This document shows, piece by piece, positions 21,001 to 32,550 of a stretch of DNA of 64,000 nt (positions are counted from its first letter, which is position 1; each line of letters opens with the position of its first letter). Position numbers and translations under genes: made by a program. Source of the stretch: Nephrocerus scutellatus (Eukaryota; Arthropoda; Insecta; Diptera; Pipunculidae); assembly GCA_947095585.1 (NCBI GenBank), contig OX352763.1, positions 29,871,462 to 29,935,461 on the forward strand, in the 5' to 3' direction. Under the pieces are notes generated by a model. The model searched no databases. It was given only the letters and a program-made list of their open reading frames with translations, and was not told the DNA's origin.

Positions 21001-22569
21001 TGTGAAATGTATTTGCCATTATCATTTCAGCATCATATTTTGTCATTCCTTTTTGTCGGAGTTCTTTCATGGTCAGCGGCGCCACAGCAACAGCTTTAAC
21101 TGCAGCTGAGGTAGTTGCAGCGACAGTTTTGCCATTCACAGCAGGGTGAGCAGGTGCAGCAGCAGCAGCAGCAGCAGCCACTTTTGTTTGTGCTACCGCT
21201 GCCGCTGCCGCCGCTCTTGTTAAATCAATTTTTCTACTTGAGTTACAGTTAGTTATTGTTGTTGTTGAATTTGATGAATTACTATCTAAGTTTAAGCAAT
21301 TATTTGCGTCAGTATTTGTTGTGGAATTCGCTCGACTTTTAATTCGATTGATACGATTGTCAGTCTCTCTCAGCCGATAGCCCGTTGTTGTGTGATCCTG
21401 ATTCGCTTCGTCTTGGTCATCCTTGTTCTTGGCGAAAGCGCCGGTGGCTCGCCTTTCGCATGTCTCACACTCACAATAACAGTTGGCATCTCCAAAGAAA
21501 TCCTCACCGTAAAAGCAAGTAATCTCCTCGCCAATTTCTATATCACGCAACACTTTGACACAAGCTGTATCACGACCGGTCGCCACAAATTTACAATTCG
21601 CTCGACAATCATGATTTATGTACGCGGCCGGGCCAAGCCACAGCTGAGCGCAATTCTTACGACAGCTGTACATCACAGAGAAATCATTTTTACCCGTATG
21701 CAAAAGGGCAGCCTCTTCGGATTCAGTTAGCTCAGCTATGCATCCAACCAGGCATTCGATTTTGTCATTCTTGTACCATCGTTTTGTTGAACAGATTTTG
21801 GCACCCTTTTGCCCCTCAAGGGAGTATCGATAGCAAGCTTCAATGACGAAACCACTATCCTTATCGAAAACGCGCAGGTATCGGATTATCTGGAAATACA
21901 TTTTAAGGTAAAAATAAAAAAATAAATTAATTGACTTGATATATCGGTGGATATATTCTTGCTTACATGATCATGCAATCGCTTGATGGACAATTTATTT
22001 TTATTCTTGAAACAACGCGGTATCCAGGGGCCACTGAAAATTTTCTTCACAGCAGCATCGTAGTTTTGGGTTTTTATAAATTCACCCACAATTGTGTTGA
22101 GCTCGTCGCTGTCAACTTTTAACGGACGGTATCGAATGTTCATTTTGTGCGTCTGAAAACCCAAATGTGGATCAAGGATCAGCGATGTCGCCAAGTCATC
22201 ATTTTCAGACAGTTCCTTTGGTGTCATGCCAGTCGAATGATGAAGTCGACTAACGATGCTGCTGGTGCCATTAAAACTCCCACTACCCGTCAAGTGATGA
22301 TATCCATTGCCTAAATAGTTGCTTCCGGTACTATAAGGATGCCAGCCGCTACCTGCACTGCCACCGCCGTTACCACCACCACCAACACCACCACCTCCAC
22401 CTCCAGAGCTTCCGCTTCCAGAGCCCCCTCCTCCTGCTCCTCCAGCACTACCAGACGATGCACCAGAAGATGGCATCGTAAAGGCGTGTTGGACGAGTGT
22501 TGTTAAGGAATAGTTTGCGTATCTGCTGCCAGTTTCACTTCGACGATTGTGATTTGAGCCAACAACCAT
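18062..22569 (-). CDS. Suv4-20: Suv4-20 (Hmt4-20) histone H4-K20 methyltransferase
   Basis: Two coding exons: 22569-21967 (201 codons, ending RLHDH before GTAAGC) and 21889-18062 (1275 codons plus TGA, starting IIRYLRVF after TTCCAG). The intron is 77 bp, phase 0. The predicted 1476 aa is somewhat longer than Drosophila Hmt4-20. The N-terminal Suv4-20 signature [16 protein letters not shown] lies near residue 115 after a Gly/Ser tract. The SET domain spans roughly residues 202-350, with INHDCRANC (NHxC at 293-296), [13 protein letters not shown] and the post-[13 protein letters not shown] (338-347). It places H4K20me2/me3 on pericentric chromatin. The long C-terminus (about 350-1476) is low complexity: Ala, Ser, Asn, Gln and His runs and an acidic patch, probably disordered. 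An acceptor CTCTTTCAG at 22586 implies an upstream non-coding exon. Confidence 0.96.
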
Positions 22570-22585
22570 TTCTGCAATGCAGTCA

Positions 22586-22594
22586 CTGAAAGAG
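22586..22594 (-). promoter_or_regulatory. splice acceptor in the 5' UTR of Suv4-20
   Basis: On the minus strand ATTCTCTTTCAG precedes TGACTGCATTGCAGAA and the ATG at 22569. It shows that translation starts in the second or a later exon; the first exon lies to the right and was not located. Confidence 0.6.
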
Positions 22595-22832
22595 AATAAT
22601 TATTAGCATTGCATTTTTTTTTGTTAGGCGCGTAAGTTATGCGTAAAAAAGTTTCGTTCCCACTTCACAATTCCGACAAAAACACACACAGCCTCGTTTT
22701 GTTTCACAGAAGGTCGATTTTTTGCAAATTTTCATCATTTCATCCGTTTAGTGATTATTTATTATTATTAGTGGCAGCGGGCAGCAGCCCACTGCACAAA
22801 TAAACTGGTCCCATAGCTTGCATTAGGTTTTG

Positions 22833-24885
22833 GGTCTGTTCCCGTACTCAAAAATAGTAACAATTTTTACTAATTGTTACGAGTTTTTACTCAAAAACTT
22901 TCCCGTGCTCGAAAAAATAGTAAGAGAGAGCGGAAAATAGAGAGTATGTTTATTTTCCCTTTATGCATATTTTAGTTTCAAAGGAAATGTGTATATTTCA
23001 CTTTAATAACCTTTAGTTTTTAATGATATGTGAATATCATAACTTCAATAATCTGAAAAAGGCACCCAAAATACCCCAAAAATACTCCTAAAAAACCCTC
23101 TCAAGACACACTCGAGACCTTAACACCCCATCAATGCCACATTAAGACCCCATTAAATTCGACCATTTCAAACTCTCATACTCAATTTCCCTCTCACCCT
23201 TCGAGACCCCGTTTATATCCCGTCTTAAGACCCCTTCAAGAGTCCCTTAATACCCCCTCAAAACCGCACCAAAATTCTCCCAAAACCACCTGAAAACCCC
23301 CTTAAACCTTACTCAAGTTCCTTTAAGATGGCGTCAAGAATATTACAACACCAAATCAAGAGCCTCTGAAAACCCTTCAAGACCATCTTAAAGTTCCTTT
23401 CAAGGCTCCCTAACTACCACCTTAAGACCCCTCTAAAGACCACCTTAAGACTCCTTCAAGACCACCTTAAGACTCTATCAAGACACCTTCAATAACCTCT
23501 AAAGACCACATCAAAATCTTCTTATAACCCTCTAAGACCCTTCGCCAAACTACCAGAAACCTTCCTAAAGAACCCCTTCAAACCCTCTCAAGACTCACTC
23601 AAGACCCCCTCAATATTTCCCTCAAACGACCTCGTCACTCTTAAGACCATACTAAAGATTCTCTCTAAAACCCCTCGGGACACCCTCAAGATCCCCTAAA
23701 GAATTCCTAAAAACCCTCTTCAGAGCCCCTCAAGACCTGCGCTAGGGACCACGTAAGGCTCTTCTAAAATATCCTCAAAACCCCCGTCCAAGTCAACTAA
23801 AGACCCCCTCAAGACTCTACCCACAACCCCCTCTAAACCCACCTAAAGCGCTACTCAAGACCTACTAAACACCCACTCAAAAGACCCTTCAAGAATCCCT
23901 TAAAACCTTCTTAAGAGCCCCTCAAGACTCCCGCAAGACCCCACTCAGGGCTCTCTCAAAATACCCTCAAGACCCTCGGCAAGTTCAACTAAAGAGATCT
24001 TAAGACCCCCTTAACACCCCACTCAGTACCCTCTCAACACCCCCTTCAGCTCAACTAAAGACCACATAACACCCCACTAAAAACCCCCTCAAGAATCCCT
24101 TAAAACCCTCTTAAGAGCCCCTCAGGAAACCAGCAAGATCTCACTCAGGGCTCTCAAAATACAATCAAGACCTCTTCAAGATCATCACACAATCCTTTTA
24201 CGATTCCCTAGAGACGCCACAATACCCCCTTCAAATATCCTCATGCCCCGTTTGAGACCCTCTCAAGAATACACCTCAAGTCCCTCTTAAAAACCACTTG
24301 ACATCCTTTAGAACCTTCCAAAGTGCCCTCAAACCCCCCTCTAGTCCACTCCAAGACCTCCTCAAGACTCCACTAAAGATCCTCTCAAAACCCCCTAAGA
24401 CTTCATTGAAGATCCTCTTAAAACCCCCTCGAGACCCCGTCAAGACGTCCGTCAAGACCCCCTTAAAACTCCATTCACAAGAGTCCAAAAAAGGACAAAA
24501 AAAAACTCCCAAAAATTTACAAGACTCCCACAAGACCCTCAAAACACTACCCAATTAACACCAAAAGACACCAGAAGTCCCTCAAGACCCCTACCAAAAC
24601 ACTCACAAAAGAACTGCGAAAAGACCCTAATTTTATGTCGGAGTAATCGGAGAGATAACTTAATTGTAAAAAGTCAGATATGCGTTTCTTTTTTTTTTCA
24701 TTCTCCGAGAAAACATTTATTTCTCTGAGTCGATTTTTTAAAGTCCGTTAATTCTCGGATATGATCTTTTTACTCTGAAAAAATAAACACAACATTTTTT
24801 GACAACAATTTTAAATTATTTTTTGTGGTAAAATTTTCAAATTTAGTTACGAATTGTTACGAATTTCTTTGTACGGGAACAGACC
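22833..24885. mobile_element. 2.05-kb TIR element whose interior is degenerate satellite
   Basis: The left end GGTCTGTTCCCGTAC-CAAAAAT and the right end, inverse of GGTCTGTTCCCGTACAAAGA, are both followed by GTAACAATT blocks. Between about 23050 and 24620 the sequence is an extended degenerate array of CAAGACCCC and CTCAAAACC motifs, almost free of G and T runs on this strand. Unique subterminal parts follow at 24640-24830 (ATTCTCCGAGAAA, TTTTTTGACAAC). No transposase. Fragments lie at 236-440 and 9950-10055. Superfamily and target duplication not determined. Confidence 0.7.
23050..24620 (+). repeat. C/A-rich degenerate minisatellite
   Basis: Motif variants of CCCCCTCAAGACC and CCTTAAGACC repeat for about 1.57 kb with strong strand asymmetry. 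Open frames on both strands in this block (for example 24276-24554 and 24298-24558) are translations of the repeat, not genes. Confidence 0.8.
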
Positions 24886-26564
24886 TAATATTAATTTATA
24901 TATATTATTAATATTTTGGCGAAGCCAAAGAAAATTACATTTAAATATTACCGCTACACTGCCAAGGCGTATTTCAAAAACTACTTTATTAAAAATCAAA
25001 AACAACACGTTTTATTATTGTAATCGCTTTGTATTGCAATTAGGTATTTCTACAAAAAAAAAATATATGTACATTCTCATAAGCTTAAGTTATTGTAAAA
25101 GGCAACACTAAACTCAACAAACGATGAGTGCATGAGTGCCCATGCCCAACACCAACACCTGTCTGGCGTTAGGTAAATAAAGCTCTCTCCCAAACGATTT
25201 GTTTTGTTTACACTGCGCATTAGCGCATTATCCTGTGTATACGAGTATGGATTGTATTTCACACTCACAATCCATACCAAAACCTTCTCTATATTCTATA
25301 TTCTCTATTCTTCCTTCTATCCTTCTCTATTTCCATATAAAATTTTTCTGTTTAGCACTACATATCTTAAGTTTCTCGCTCTTTGCGACTACTTATTTTT
25401 TGTACACTGTATTCACATCCCACAAACCCACATGCGTTTTGGATTGGTTTACAGCATTAGTATGCGTAGAGTTGGGCTTTCTATAGAGAAGGTTTTGATC
25501 CATACCCAAAAACCAACCACGATTGTAATGCGCATGCCTTCCCAAAACATCTAAGGGATAGGTTAGTTTCGTTCACGCTCACTGTCATTAACCATAATAC
25601 CATACAGCATACAAGTGTATGAAGCGAAAAAGCAAAAAAATAAAAGCTATTTTGTTATTATATGCATAAAAATGCATAGTGTATGAGACAATGAATGGTA
25701 TATAGGAAAGAGCATATAATAAAATGCATTCATAGATAATTAACGCTAGGAAGCATGCCAACTTACAGAGAAGAATGAAGCATTTTTTTGCAAAATGAAA
25801 ACGCATGCTCTCTCAACACATTCCAGTATAAGTATTAGTGCGGCCAAATTCCTACTTTTTTCTTTTTTATTAATCACATATTTGTCATGTCAAAAAAATA
25901 TAATAAAATATAACCAATTGCAAATTTTTGGTTTGAATATTAAAAGGTTAATATTTTTCTTTAAAAACAAACCAGACTTTTCGAAATAGAAAATATAAAT
26001 TTTGACAAATCATAATATTTTATTCTGTAAATCAAATCAAATCTGAATGTTTGACAAACGAGCAATTAGCAGGTCTCAAACGATGGACATAGATGTCGTA
26101 CAAAATGTAGTGCTTGCGAGATATTTGCTCGTGTGAGAGGCTGTTTGCGAGTACGACAAACATGATCGCTTGAGTTTTTATTTTTTTCTCATGCTGCACC
26201 AACATGTCCAACGTCTGACATGTTTAAGTTATCACACCGCCGTATAATTTTTGATTAATTTCATGGAGTTGTTTATCAACCGACGTTCGCTGCACCAACA
26301 TAATCACTTATGTGAGACAAATGCTAGATCAACATTCTGCAACATCAGCTAAGGTCGTTATTAAAACAGTTAGTTTCTTTCCTTTCGAGCTTATATGTCA
26401 ATCGCTCTGAATTTGGTGTGTTTTATGAAAGTTTTAGTTTTACAGTCAAAAACGTAAACGTGATGATTAAAGCACTGTAAAACAACATGTATTAAAATTT
26501 TTTATTTTCATGAATAAAAATTCGTGTACTAGTAGTACGGTTTAACAACATTCACACCGCTGTC
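24886..26564. other. non-genic stretch, presumably Suv4-20 5' intron or intergenic
   Basis: No gene is supportable. There are ATGCAT-rich palindromic tracts near 25660-25725. Short hydrophobic frames at 25199-25806 have pyrimidine-rich, low-complexity composition. Confidence 0.45.
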
Positions 26565-27285
26565 AATGTTGTTAGTTTTGTTTATTGTTGTCATGTATTA
26601 ATTGCGTAGTAGTCATGTATTAAATGTAGTCTTTATACGTCAAATTATTTGATTTAGCTGTTTCTTTTCAAATTAAATTCAATTGAGTTCATTCTGAATG
26701 TTTTAAATTAGAAAACAAGTTTTCTTAATAACCGTTGGCTTACGGTAAATGTATATATTAAAGTAATAATCTCTATTTACAGCTAGTAATTAATAATAAC
26801 ATAAGAAATAGAAATGACCGGAAGAAAATGGTCTGAATATTGGAAAGAACGGAAGGGATTTAATGAAACTGATAAAAATGAAGGAAAACGCGTAGTCATC
26901 TTATTCAAAAATTTCAATGTGATTTTAAAAAACACAAAACCGCCTTATTGCTCACAATTTAAGAATTATAAATTATTAGAATAACAAATAATTAATGTAT
27001 GGAAGGAAGGTTAAAGACCAAAGAGCAATAAAATTTCTTTTGAATGTTTTGAATAACTGGTTTGAATTTAATAAGGAAGTTTTAAATAACAAAAAAAAGC
27101 GGATTTTTCTCATTTTCTTTACAAAGTAGTAAATGATGTTGTTAACAAGGTAAGGTAGTTAATAAAAAAAACATTTCTTGTGTAAATCCTCTAATCGGGA
27201 ATACACAGTGTGCAAAGTTTGAATATAACTTAAATTTTCGAACATAATTATATAGGAGCACCTAAGTCCTGGGACACAAACAGAG

Positions 27286-27404
27286 TGAGTTTTTTACTAT
27301 TTCTAAACTTTAATTTGATTTATTTATTTTATGAACAGGAACTACTACTGCAGACAAAAGCCACAGTTACGTCTATTTGCATGTTACAGTAGTGACAATT
27401 AGGT
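27286..27404 (+). repeat. ~120-bp direct repeat, copy 1
   Basis: TTTTTTACTATTTCTAAACT through TTTATGAACAGGAACT and GTTACAGTAGTGACAATTAG recur at 28826-28951 with about 90 percent identity by eye. Confidence 0.75.
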
Positions 27405-27439
27405 GTGAAGTCCTAAGCCCTGGGACACAAACACCTACA

Positions 27440-27895
27440 AATGTTTACAGAAAGTATTGTCATCGATGATACACATGGTACAAAATTTCAAGAAAAATTA
27501 GAAAAAAATGTAATGGGAGTCACTTTTTACAAAAAGTGTTGTTCATCGGAGATACACATGTGTATAAAATTTGAAGTAAATCGGTTACTTTTCTTTATAC
27601 AATTTGTATGGGTGCCGCACACCCCGAGGCCCGATCACTACCAAATTTTTACAAAAAGTGTTGGCGATCGGAGATACACGTGCGTAAAAAATTTGAAGAA
27701 AGTTGGTTAAATATTGTAAACTATTTGTATGAAAGCCCTCGACCCAGAGACCAGAGTGACCCCAAATTTTAATAAAAAGTGTTGTCATCAGAGATACACA
27801 TGTCTGCAAAGTGTCTGCAATAAAATCGGGCTTTAGGAAGTGGGTTAAAAATGCATCACAAGATTCTACCACTTAGCCACCCAGACAGGGGCACG
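27440..27895 (+). repeat. ~122-bp tandem repeat ending in a tRNA-like head
   Basis: Units share AAAAAGTGTTGTCATCGGAG and ATACACATGTGTATAAAATT, then a CCC-GAG-CCC-GATCACC tract. Anchors fall at about 27453, 27536, 27659 and 27779, the last three 121-123 bp apart. The right edge, read on the minus strand, is GGGTGGCTAAGTGGTAGAAT, an A-box-like tRNA head, suggesting a SINE whose tail amplified. A related single unit lies at 63320-63440. Confidence 0.6.
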
Positions 27896-28421
27896 CGAAG
27901 TAATATAGAGAATTTAAAAAATAAAAACTGTCTACATTAACGTGTTGTTTTTGACGTAGTTTATTTCGTGTTTAACAACTTAACAACTTTGATTATTACA
28001 CATGACATAAGAATTGAAACTGGCGATTATTTCGTAGACGATGTTTTTTCTATATTTTAGGCCGGGAGATGTTGTACTATCACTTTCATTCGAAACGACT
28101 TTTATAGATGACAATACTTTTTTGAAAATAAACTAACTTAGTTTGGTGTTTAGCTTTCAATAAGGTAAAATCATTTGATAGATGTAAAATTGGTTAGATT
28201 ATTGCAATTAATTGTAGCTTTGACCGTCGAACCTGTGAGAGTCTCTGGGTCTGTGTTTTTATATCAACCAGAGCGAGCAGTGTACGTCAAATATTTACTC
28301 GGTGTTTTTTTTTATTGCGTTTTGTTTTATCGATGCTCACTTGTTATAAATTAAAAGTATTAATAACGAAAGTCAAAAATATTACAACATACCAATTAAC
28401 GACTTTCTTTTCGAATTTCGA

Positions 28422-28622
28422 ATGTACAACATCCCGGCACTAGTGTTCCGCATAAATTGCAACATCAGCTCAGACGATCTGAACAGACTCATTCAAGCTA
28501 TTCAGTTCTCTTGCCGTCAGCTGTTTAGAGCACACCGTCGTCAACGATGCGAAGTCAAACACACACACCAACACAAACAGTCTTTGCCATTTAACAAAAG
28601 AATTCTATACACAAGTATATAA
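28422..28622 (+). other. unrecognised 66-codon open frame
   Basis: ATG at 28422 to a stop at 28620-28622, followed by AATAAA at 28644. The frame reads MYNIPALVFRINCNISSDDL and then a basic, His/Gln-rich end. No domain is recognised and it lies between repeats. It could be a small gene, part of a 5' UTR, or chance; kept only as a candidate. Confidence 0.15.
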
Positions 28623-28825
28623 GAATACGACGAATGTTAGTTAAATAAAACAAGAAACAACCAAAAAGGAACAAGGGATAATCAGGGATATGATATAATA
28701 CAAATGCAGACAGTTATTATATACATAAACTTTCAGATCCGACCTAGGAGCTAGGACCCTTGGAGCACAGCACAGCCATAGAACCTGCACGATTGCACAA
28801 ACAAGTGATACAGAGAGAGAGCGCA

Positions 28826-28951
28826 GTTTTTTACTATTTCTAAACTTTAATTCGATTGATTTATTTTATGAACAGGAACTGCCACTGCAGACACAAGCCA
28901 CAGCTACGATTATTTGCATGTTACAGTAGTGACAATTAGGTGTGAATTTAA
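28826..28951 (+). repeat. ~120-bp direct repeat, copy 2
   Basis: Second copy of the block at 27286-27404, 1.54 kb away in the same orientation. Element identity unknown. Confidence 0.75.
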
Positions 28952-30326
28952 ATGATGATAAATTAGACATTGAAAACAACGGAAATTCTATTATTTGGGT
29001 AAACGAAAGGATCGCAAAATACTTCACTTGCCAGAGGAAAATGTCTGTCGTTTATTTTATAATTTGTCCCATACATTTTGCAGTACATCTCGTGCTTTAA
29101 ACGCATTTTTTAAAACAAAATTTATAAAATGTCGAAAACCAGCGTAAAAATTACCTTCTTAACAAACACTGTGCACAATTTTAATTTGTTGGTCATTATC
29201 ATAATTTAATTAGAAGTATTTAGTTCAATTTTTCCTTCAAATGCTTTTCTATTATACTTGCAAGCTGGCGTCAATGGTCAATCGTTCAAACAGAAAAAAA
29301 AAATAATCAGTATAAGGAATTGAAAAAAATGCTGGTGAAAAAGCGAAAATGAAGAAGAACACAGTTCGATCCGGATTTTTTTTTAATCACTCGCCAATTA
29401 TCGCGTTGACGCGTTCATTTCTAAATATCGTATATTCTAATTCTAGGCGATCATTCGCCACAATCGACAACACACGCACGTAAAAATAAAACCGTAGCAA
29501 AATAGCAAATAAAATTAACCGAAGAAAAATTAATTAATTTATTCAATGCAGAATTAAGATGTTTCGTCGGACTCGGACAACGACAAAGGTTCGTTCGCTG
29601 CTCGCTGAATTGCGGCAGTTGTGTAAACGCGTATAACGAAGAAGCCGAGTGTGCAGTGAAGAGACAACTATACAACAGAGTTATGCGACTAGAATCAAAC
29701 CGGACACCACACCAGCAGAGTTGAAGTTTTCGCATGCATGTAATGCCTTCTCACTCGATATTGTCTTTCACCAATTTTCGAAAATCAACGTTCACGCAAT
29801 GTCTAATACACCTTTCTCGTTTTATTGAAAACAAGGGATAGCCAAAAGAACTTGAAAATAATAAACATCTAATTTTATTCTTAGATCAATATATTAAAAT
29901 TCATTTATTTTTTAAATTTAACGCGCTCGTAATCCATAAACGGAAAGGGTATGTATGTACTTATTAAAAAAAATATTCACTGAAAGTTTTAGTTCTACCA
30001 CAAATGTTCGATGTCACTACTGCAGAAAAATGGCGGCGTTCAGTCGTGGTCGTTTCTTGGCTTTTTAGCAGCGAGCTGCCGACTGTTCTATCTCCATTTC
30101 ACTTTCTCTGGTGCCTATTTACTTGTCGCACAATCATTTAAACAACTTATGACGTTTTTTGTTGCATTTTAATGTCGTTTTTTTCTTTTTAGTAACTCGT
30201 TCTTTCAGCACTTCAAACATAAAGATTAGATTTAGATTAGATATATTTCTTTATTTAATACAACTAAAAAGAATACAATAAACTTATTAATTCATAACTA
30301 ATGGAGAGTTTAGACTGTAGCCATTA
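28952..30326. other. non-genic; possible promoter or first exons of flanking genes
   Basis: No supportable ORF. The segment about 29450-30150 is less AT-rich and contains AAAATGGCGGCG at 30027 and CAGTTGTGTAAACGCG-type sequence, as in housekeeping promoters. A non-coding first exon of Suv4-20 (minus) could lie here. This is inference only. Confidence 0.25.
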
Positions 30327-30552
30327 GAGACAAAATGAGCGGGCCGACTATAGTTTAATTGAAGCTGTGATTAGCCTGAAGAGATTGACACTACGCGAAT
30401 GTTATAGTTATTTTATAGTAACATTGGAACATGTTATCTATAGCATTATGGTAACATTAAAAAATATACTACTTCTCACGTGTGGCTAACCACAATTACT
30501 ATTTAACAGCCGCCCTGCTAATTTTTTTCTCGCACGCCACCAATGCAAATCA
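30327..30552 (-). mobile_element. full single copy of the TTTACATTTG-end MITE
   Basis: On the minus strand it reads CTTGATTTGCATTGGTGGCG, GAGAAGTAGTATATTTTT, TGTTACCATAATGCTATAGA and finally CCGCTCATTTTGTCTC, the same order as the units in 14327-15060. Confidence 0.78.
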
Positions 30553-31436
30553 AGAGTAAATTAAATAAAAAAATAAATTTAAAATTGTATTAAGTTTTTA
30601 TTAAATTAGAATGAGTACATTCTAATGTTAGAGAACATGTGGCAAATGTACTACAAATGAATAAATAAAAGACGAAAATCGTTTGTTGACATTGTGGAAA
30701 TTGTTTTATCACATGTTTTATAGTTATTAAAAAGAGGTAAATCAACAGATCATTAAGTGGAATGCAACGATAAACTTGGAGAACCATAAAATCAATCCGC
30801 TCCAGATTTACTGTCAATTTGAATTCAACATAAAATTTGCCATTTTTCGATTTTTTTTTATTTGTCCCTTTCCCTGCCACTGAAAATCAAATGCAAAATC
30901 AATTTTAATGGGTCGTTTGATATTTGAGATGCGTTCTTTTTTGTGGAGATAATTTATAATTTTAATAATTTTACTGTCAACGGTCTTTCAACAATATTTT
31001 GTGGGTCTTTATTAGTCCTATTAGAGCCTTTTTTGAGCGTTTTGTGGGTATTTCAGTAGGTATTTTAGGTGTATTTTGAGAAGTCTTTTCATATGTATTT
31101 TAGGATAATTTTGGTGGGTTTTCGAAAATATTATGGGGGTCCTTTTAAATATTTTCAATGTAAGTCATTTCAATACTCTAATACATATTTCTATTTTTTA
31201 TATAATAGAGCATTCTTAATTATCCAGTTCATTGAAGTCAACCACTGTGGCATGTAATATATAGTTTCGTGTGATAAAATTTCATCGATTGTATTTACTA
31301 TCTCCCTTTATCATTTTATCTTTATAATCCTACTCGTATAGGTTTTCGGAATAGATATTAACCTTTATTCTTTCAAGCACGCCAAAGAAATATATCTTCT
31401 AACACGCTTACACAAGTCCACGAATTTTTTATAATT
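30553..31436. other. AT-rich non-genic stretch with a G/T-rich degenerate tract
   Basis: No gene. Positions 31003-31145 repeat GGGTATTT/GGTATTTTAGG-like words, perhaps a decayed satellite. Otherwise featureless. Confidence 0.4.
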
Positions 31437-31560
31437 TGCGCACGCGTAAAGGGGATCCCACTCTTTTAATACTCGGCTATATGCTTGGCACAGCGTGAGC
31501 GTTAAGGAAATAAGAAGAAAATAGGAGATGTCCATGAACACGTGTTTTGAATGCTAGTGC
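31437..31560 (+). repeat. dispersed module (ATACTCGGCTATATGCTTGG), copy 1
   Basis: ACGCGTAAAGGGGATCC, ATACTCGGCTATATGCTTGG and CACAGCG are followed by GAAGAAAATAGGAGAT. The same order is at 36474-36555, and an inverted copy of the first part is at 54487-54553. Probably the end of one retroelement or Helitron family. Confidence 0.6.
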
Positions 31561-31839
31561 ATCATAGCGATGTGGAAAGAGAGAGCTTGGTAGAGGATCT
31601 ATGAACTTAACTGTTAAAGATGGGCTTGAGGGTAAGCTGATAAGTATTTAAAGCGCCACGAGTACTGCGGTTGAATTCAAAGATAGACGGCATGATACTG
31701 CCTATTTCTCTTGAGCACCGCTGTTGGAAGAAGCGATAAAACAGTGACAAGCACCAAACGCTCCCGCGGTATTAAAGCGAATCCTATTTAATTTCGCTAT
31801 AAAAATACAAATTTTCTTTACTAAAAACATCACGTCGTG

Positions 31840-32128
31840 TTTTTTGCGTTCAGAATTTTTTGTTGCAAAAAAATATCTTTTTCGCTTCTTGCGACCATTT
31901 GTGTTGTGCATGTATATTTTTGGACACAAATGGAAGGAACCTACAACTTAAGGGCCGGATCCAAACGGCAAATGGAGAAGTTATTACTCTCGGAACGTTT
32001 GTCACCCATTCGCGAGAGGTGGGACACCGTGAAAAATAGAAAAATACTTTTTTTGTGTTACTGGGATTCGAACCACGAACCCCGTTCAGCAGCCATGAGC
32101 TTCCACTGAGCCTCTGCGCCCATTTTTT
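31840..32128 (-). mobile_element. tRNA-derived SINE (A-box, B-box, conserved hairpin)
   Basis: On the minus strand the head is GGCGCAGAGGCTCAGTGGAA (A-box-like TCAGTGG) and, about 30 nt later, GGTTCGTGGTTCGAATCCCA (B-box GGTTCGAATCC). These give a pol III internal promoter, followed by an unrelated body with TATTTTTCACGG and a hairpin whose arms CCATTTGTGT and ACACAAATGG are at 31895-31904 and 31924-31933. Copy 1 (8253-8435) shares the body. The plus-strand frame across it (31837-32109) is spurious. Confidence 0.68.
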
Positions 32129-32550
32129 CTGCAAATCATATTTGAAAAAAAAAACCTTTGTTAAATTATTATATTATGCACATGCCGAATGAAAAATTAC
32201 GTTCAATAATACACATTAAGCACACTTGCAAAAAAAAGTGTAAACAAAACTTGGTTTTCATGTTATATTTGCCGAGACAAAAGATCGACCCCCGATCAAT
32301 CAACATTTATGCCTTATCACAGTTTATTTAACAAAGCGCAGAAAAAAAGAATCATTTCAAGCTTCCCAAACTTCCAACACAGCACATACAGTTTGCGTAC
32401 TACTGTCAAAATACGGACATTCACTGATTTGATTGCGCTAAGTACTGATAAACATCGAGTTGCTGAATTTTAAAACGTCACATGCCTTTCAAACTAACGT
32501 ATTAAATATATGTTTTTTGTATTAAATTTTAAATTATTTTTTTTGACAAA

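Larger units (their letters stand above)
26565..27985. mobile_element. unclassified DNA element, copy B
   Basis: It shares ordered blocks with copy A (15539-17663): GTAGTCATGTATTAAATG, AATTCAATTGAGTTCATTC, TTTCTTAATAACCGTTG, AAAACCGCCTTATTGCTCAC, ACCAAAGAGCAATAAAATT, and the right end ACGTAGTTTATTTCGTG with TTAACAACTT. A short frame at 26814 (MTGRKWSEYWKERK) is partly recognisable in copy A, perhaps the start of the element's lost protein. Interrupted by the 27230-27895 repeat. Confidence 0.55.

Noticed and set aside
18070..21730. Numerous plus-strand open frames of 60-171 codons
   Set aside because: They lie opposite the long Suv4-20 exon and are Leu-, Cys- or Asp-run translations of its low-complexity codons.
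24276..24558. Overlapping repetitive frames on both strands
   Set aside because: Translations of the C/A-rich satellite; both strands open because the repeat lacks stop-forming words.
29451..29735. 94-codon minus-strand frame
   Set aside because: No domain, mixed composition and no splice or poly(A) support; possibly 5' UTR of a flanking gene.
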